A stretch of 36,175 bases of DNA, taken from the NCBI GenBank assembly GCA_947467625.1, contig CANIJN010000020.1:1-36175 (forward strand). The letters are read 5' to 3'. This document shows, in pieces, positions 33,564 through 36,175 of this stretch (its first letter is position 1; the number at the start of each line of letters is the position of its first letter). A program made the position numbers and the translations under genes. The notes beneath the pieces are model-generated. The model saw nothing but the letters and a program-made list of their open reading frames with translations, made no database searches and was not told where the DNA came from. This DNA is from Opitutia bacterium (GTDB lineage Bacteria; Verrucomicrobiota; Verrucomicrobiia; Opitutales; Opitutaceae).

Positions 33564-34166
33564 TCAGATTTTCCCCTTCGTGCTCGGCAGCTGATCCGCT
33601 GCGCGCGGCTCGATCTGCGTCGCTACATCCAAGGCGCGGGCAAGGCACTTGAAAATCGCCTCAGCCACGTGGTGCGGCTCCTCGCCGTAAACCAGCTGGA
33701 CGTGAAGATTCGCCCCGAGGGCATTGCTAAACGCCCGACAAAATTCCTTCACGAGGATAATATTGAAATCGCGCACAAACATCGTCGGGGCGTTTACCTC
33801 GTAAACCAAATGCGGGCGACCACCGACATCGACGACGATCCGGGCCAGCGATTCGTCCATCGGGAGAATAAAAAAACCGTATCGCTTGATCCCGACCTTG
33901 TCGCCGAGCGCCTCTTTGAAGGCCTGCCCGAGCACGAGCCCCACATCCTCGACCGTGTGGTGGTAGTCGACCTCGACGTCGCCCTTGGCCTTTACCGTCA
34001 GGTCGAAGAGCCCGTGCTTAGCAAAGAGCGTGAGCATGTGGTCGAAGAAGGGCACGCCGGTGGCGATTGCCGACTGGCCGCGACCGTCGATTGCCAAGGT
34101 CAGCGCGATGTCCGTCTCCGCCGTTTTACGGAGGACAGTCGCTACGCGTTTGTTGTTTTTAGCCAT
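33564..34166 (-). CDS. hisB: Imidazoleglycerol-phosphate dehydratase
   Basis: 200 residues, IGPD domain only, with no N-terminal phosphatase domain. The metal-binding repeats are visible: [33 protein letters not shown] and, in the second half, [20 protein letters not shown]. It dehydrates imidazole glycerol phosphate in histidine synthesis. The ATG at 34166 lies inside the 3' end of hisC, a 25-nt overlap that suggests coupled translation. The missing phosphatase domain implies a separate histidinol-phosphatase, for which the hisN-like gene is the candidate. Confidence 0.96.
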   Translation of the reverse strand: MAKNNKRVATVLRKTAETDIALTLAIDGRGQSAIATGVPFFDHMLTLFAKHGLFDLTVKAKGDVEVDYHHTVEDVGLVLGQAFKEALGDKVGIKRYGFFILPMDESLARIVVDVGGRPHLVYEVNAPTMFVRDFNIILVKEFCRAFSNALGANLHVQLVYGEEPHHVAEAIFKCLARALDVATQIEPRAADQLPSTKGKI

Positions 34167-35254
34167 GCGTCGAGAGTTTCGTTGAGGACGAGCATTTCGT
34201 CATCGGTGCCCACGCTGATCCGCAGAAATGGGGCGGTCAAGGCGTGCTTGGGGAAGTGACGCACGAGGACTTTGTGGGCGAAAAGGAAATCGTAAGCGGA
34301 CTTCGAAATCGCCGGGCCAGACTCACCAAGCGCGTTTTTCGGCTCCGTGAAAATGAAGTTGGCCTGCGACTCGTAAGTGAACCAGCCCCGGTGCGTACTG
34401 AAACCTCGGATGCAGCGGTCTCGGGTGGCTTTGATTTTTTCTACGACGCCGGAATAGTAGGCCGTGTCGCCGAGGGCCGCGAGCGCAGCCACCTGCGAGA
34501 GGCGGTTCACATTGTAGCTGTCGCGCACGCGATCGAGCAGGCCGATGATTTCCGGATGCGCGAGCGCATAGCCCACCCGGATGCCCGCGAGCGCATAGGC
34601 TTTCGAGAGCGTGCGAACGACGACCACGTTGGGATAACGGGCGAGCAGCGGGACGGCGTTTTCCGTCGCAAAGGGCGCGTAAGCTTCGTCGACGACCAGC
34701 AGGCCACGAAACGACGCCAGCACCCGCTCGAGGTCGGCATTAGCAAAGGCGACGCCCGTGGGGGCGTTCGGCGACGTCAGAAAAAACGCCCGCGCGGTCG
34801 AGGCGGCGATGCGATCGAGAGGGAGGCGCATCGCGCGGTCGAACTCGATCACCTGAGTCGCGCCGTCCTGGATCTCGATGAGCACGGGATACAGCGAATA
34901 GCTGGGCAACGTGTAGCCGGCGGCGGCTTCTTGCGTGCAAAAAGCTCGGATGAGTAAATTGAGAATATCATCGGAGCCATTGCCGACGCAGACGTTTTCC
35001 GCCGTCAGGCCTTCGCCATGGTGCGAAGCAATGGCCGCGCGCAACGGCGAACTCTGCGGGCTGGGATAGAGCCGGAGCGAGGCCCCGTCTTCACCGATCT
35101 CGCGGCGTAGCGCTTCGGCTACCCGCGGGCTCGGCGCATACGGGCACTCGTTGGTGTTGAGTTTCGTCCAGCCTCGTTCCGTCGGCTGAAGGCCGGGCGT
35201 ATAGGCGTGGAGCTTCGCGATGTGCGGGAGGGAGAGAGCAGTGAGATCGGACAT
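34142..35254 (-). CDS. hisC: Histidinol-phosphate aminotransferase
   Basis: 370 residues. HisC hallmarks include [13 protein letters not shown] near the N-terminus, [46 protein letters not shown] and the PLP-lysine motif [17 protein letters not shown], followed by the phosphate-binding Arg in [11 protein letters not shown]. It is a soluble PLP enzyme converting imidazole acetol phosphate and glutamate to histidinol phosphate. The start is the ATG at 35254. It follows hisD after 63 bp carrying a palindromic element and overlaps hisB by 25 nt. Confidence 0.96.
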   Translation of the reverse strand: MSDLTALSLPHIAKLHAYTPGLQPTERGWTKLNTNECPYAPSPRVAEALRREIGEDGASLRLYPSPQSSPLRAAIASHHGEGLTAENVCVGNGSDDILNLLIRAFCTQEAAAGYTLPSYSLYPVLIEIQDGATQVIEFDRAMRLPLDRIAASTARAFFLTSPNAPTGVAFANADLERVLASFRGLLVVDEAYAPFATENAVPLLARYPNVVVVRTLSKAYALAGIRVGYALAHPEIIGLLDRVRDSYNVNRLSQVAALAALGDTAYYSGVVEKIKATRDRCIRGFSTHRGWFTYESQANFIFTEPKNALGESGPAISKSAYDFLFAHKVLVRHFPKHALTAPFLRISVGTDDEMLVLNETLDAWLKTTNA

Positions 35255-35317
35255 CAGTGGAGGAGCGGGTTGATCCCGCGATTTGGGATTCAGCGTGGGC
35301 GCGGCGTAAAGCCGGGG
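35255..35317. repeat. REP-like palindromes between hisD and hisC
   Basis: The 63-bp spacer holds GCGGG/CCCGC arms around a 5-nt loop (35265-35279), and CGGC/GCCG arms around GTAAA (35302-35314). The second part shares CGGCGTAAAG plus CCGG with the element at 15644. Its right side runs into the hisD stop codon. Transcription of the operon evidently must pass it. Confidence 0.45.
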
Positions 35318-36175
35318 CTACACTCCCCGAATCCGCACCGAGCGGCCGTGGGCATCGAGTTTTTCCATCGCCGCAAACGCAGCCACGATCGGCGCCGCTT
35401 TTTTCACACTCGCCCGATCGTAATGGACGATGCTGGTGCGCCGGAGAAAATCATCGACCCGCAGCCCGCTGAAGAACCGCCCGGCGCGGCCCGTGGGCAG
35501 CACGTGGCTCGGGCCGGCCACGAAGTCACCGAGGGCCGTCGGTGTAAAATTACCGATCATGATCGCGCCGGCGGTCGTGATCTCGGCGGTCAGTTTCTTG
35601 GCCGCCGCATCGGCGACGAGGAGTTCGAGGTGCTCCGGCGCGACGGTATTCGCAATCTCCGCGGCGTGGGCGAGATTTTTGACCTCGATGGCGAGGAAAC
35701 CGGCATCCAGCACGCGCTGCGTTTTTTCGCGCCGCGTGATGAGCGGTAACTGGTCGCGGACCTCCCCAGCGATCGCCTCGATGATTTCAGCCGAAGTCGC
35801 GAGCAGGTAGATTTTCTCCCGGCCGGAACCGTGCTCCGCCTGCGCGAGCACATCAGCGGCCGCAAAGGATGCGTTGGCGGTGTCATCGGCAATGATCATC
35901 ACCTCGCTCGGACCCGGCAGGGAATCCACCCCGACCGTGCCGAAAACTTGGCGCTTGGCTTCGCATACGTACGCGTTGCCGGGACCATAGATCTTGTCGA
36001 CAGCGTTGATCGTCGTCGTGCCGTAGGCCATTGCGCCGATCGCCTGCACGCCACCGAAACAATACACTTCCGTGATGCCGGAGAGGTGCAGCGCCGCGAG
36101 CAGACCCGTGGCGAGCTTGCCGTCGGCATTGCTCGGTGTGAAGACCGCGATCTCCGGACAGCCGGCGATTTTCGC
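35318..36175 (-). CDS. hisD: Histidinol dehydrogenase, C-terminal part (cut by window edge)
   Basis: The 285 C-terminal residues of a protein that is usually about 430. Hallmarks visible from the edge inward are EIAVFTPSNADGKLATG, YCFGGVQAIGAMAYGT, DKIYGPGNAYVCEAK, VDSLPGPSEVMIIAD, LAQAEHGSG (with zinc and catalytic residues nearby), APEHLEL and GPSHVLPTGRAGRF. It oxidises histidinol to histidine using two NAD. It is the first his gene seen, and the operon may continue upstream beyond the window. Confidence 0.95.
   Translation of the reverse strand, partial: AKIAGCPEIAVFTPSNADGKLATGLLAALHLSGITEVYCFGGVQAIGAMAYGTTTINAVDKIYGPGNAYVCEAKRQVFGTVGVDSLPGPSEVMIIADDTANASFAAADVLAQAEHGSGREKIYLLATSAEIIEAIAGEVRDQLPLITRREKTQRVLDAGFLAIEVKNLAHAAEIANTVAPEHLELLVADAAAKKLTAEITTAGAIMIGNFTPTALGDFVAGPSHVLPTGRAGRFFSGLRVDDFLRRTSIVHYDRASVKKAAPIVAAFAAMEKLDAHGRSVRIRGV

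Noticed and set aside
1-36175. tRNA, rRNA, CRISPR arrays and insertion sequences
   Set aside because: Looked for by eye in all intergenic stretches: no cloverleaf with a GTTCRA-type T-arm, no regularly spaced repeats with unique spacers, and no transposase-like protein was found. A tRNAscan-SE and Infernal run would be decisive.

Overview
The window is G+C-rich chromosomal DNA, most likely from a member of the Opitutaceae (phylum Verrucomicrobiota). This rests on a 1045-residue TonB-dependent receptor with the LSPFEV-type start of its mature N-terminus seen in that family, a cysteine-poor FmdB-like protein, an Rny-type RNase Y, and a high C/G preference at third codon positions. The lineage is inferred from protein style; no rRNA or tRNA gene was seen to confirm it. 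The content is mainly core metabolism and housekeeping. No phage, transposase, CRISPR array or resistance island was found.

Layout. 1-475 is a gene-poor, repeat-bearing stretch. 476-5288 holds a signal-peptide-bearing SAM methyltransferase (-), a HAD phosphatase behind a CT-rich leader (+), a small His-tailed FmdB-like protein (+) and two secreted alpha/beta hydrolases (+). 5305-9389 holds the ABC-F ATPase Uup (-), a DnaQ-like exonuclease (-) divergent from a HisN-type phosphatase (+), and QueF (-). 9477-13328 holds RNase Y, a PLP aminotransferase and a LysM lipoprotein (all -). 13404-17388 is a + strand run: KdsD, a translationally coupled Gfo/Idh/MocA oxidoreductase, and class I fumarase. 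17540-20445 is a - strand group: a long-chain polyprenyl diphosphate synthase, an ECF sigma factor and a membrane-anchored partner overlapping it by 4 nt, possibly preceded by a small basic protein. 20444-24833 (+) holds a 2OG-Fe(II) oxygenase-like protein and the TonB-dependent receptor. 25105-29686 is a compact - strand operon, pdxJ-acpS-unknown-nnr-dprA. 29790-31849 holds a multi-pass membrane protein (+) converging on citrate synthase (-), with a good intrinsic terminator between them. 32333-36175 is a - strand histidine operon, hisD-hisC-hisB-(Uma2)-hisH, with hisD cut by the window edge.

Functional links. HisB here is only an imidazoleglycerol-phosphate dehydratase, so the pathway needs a separate histidinol-phosphatase; the HisN-like gene 25 kb away fits that. 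KdsD points to KDO/lipopolysaccharide synthesis. Fumarase and citrate synthase are TCA-cycle enzymes. PdxJ makes pyridoxine 5'-phosphate, the precursor of the cofactor used by HisC and the other aminotransferase.

Most unusual points: an apparently intact Uma2-family nuclease gene inside the his operon; an ECF sigma partner with no zinc-type anti-sigma signature; an unidentified membrane-anchored protein inside the pdxJ-nnr operon; a class I methyltransferase with an export signal; a C-rich, G-poor leader before the HAD gene; several short palindromic repeats in intergenic DNA; and a start-less fragment that looks coding after the receptor. No clear novel multi-gene defence or biosynthetic system was recognised.
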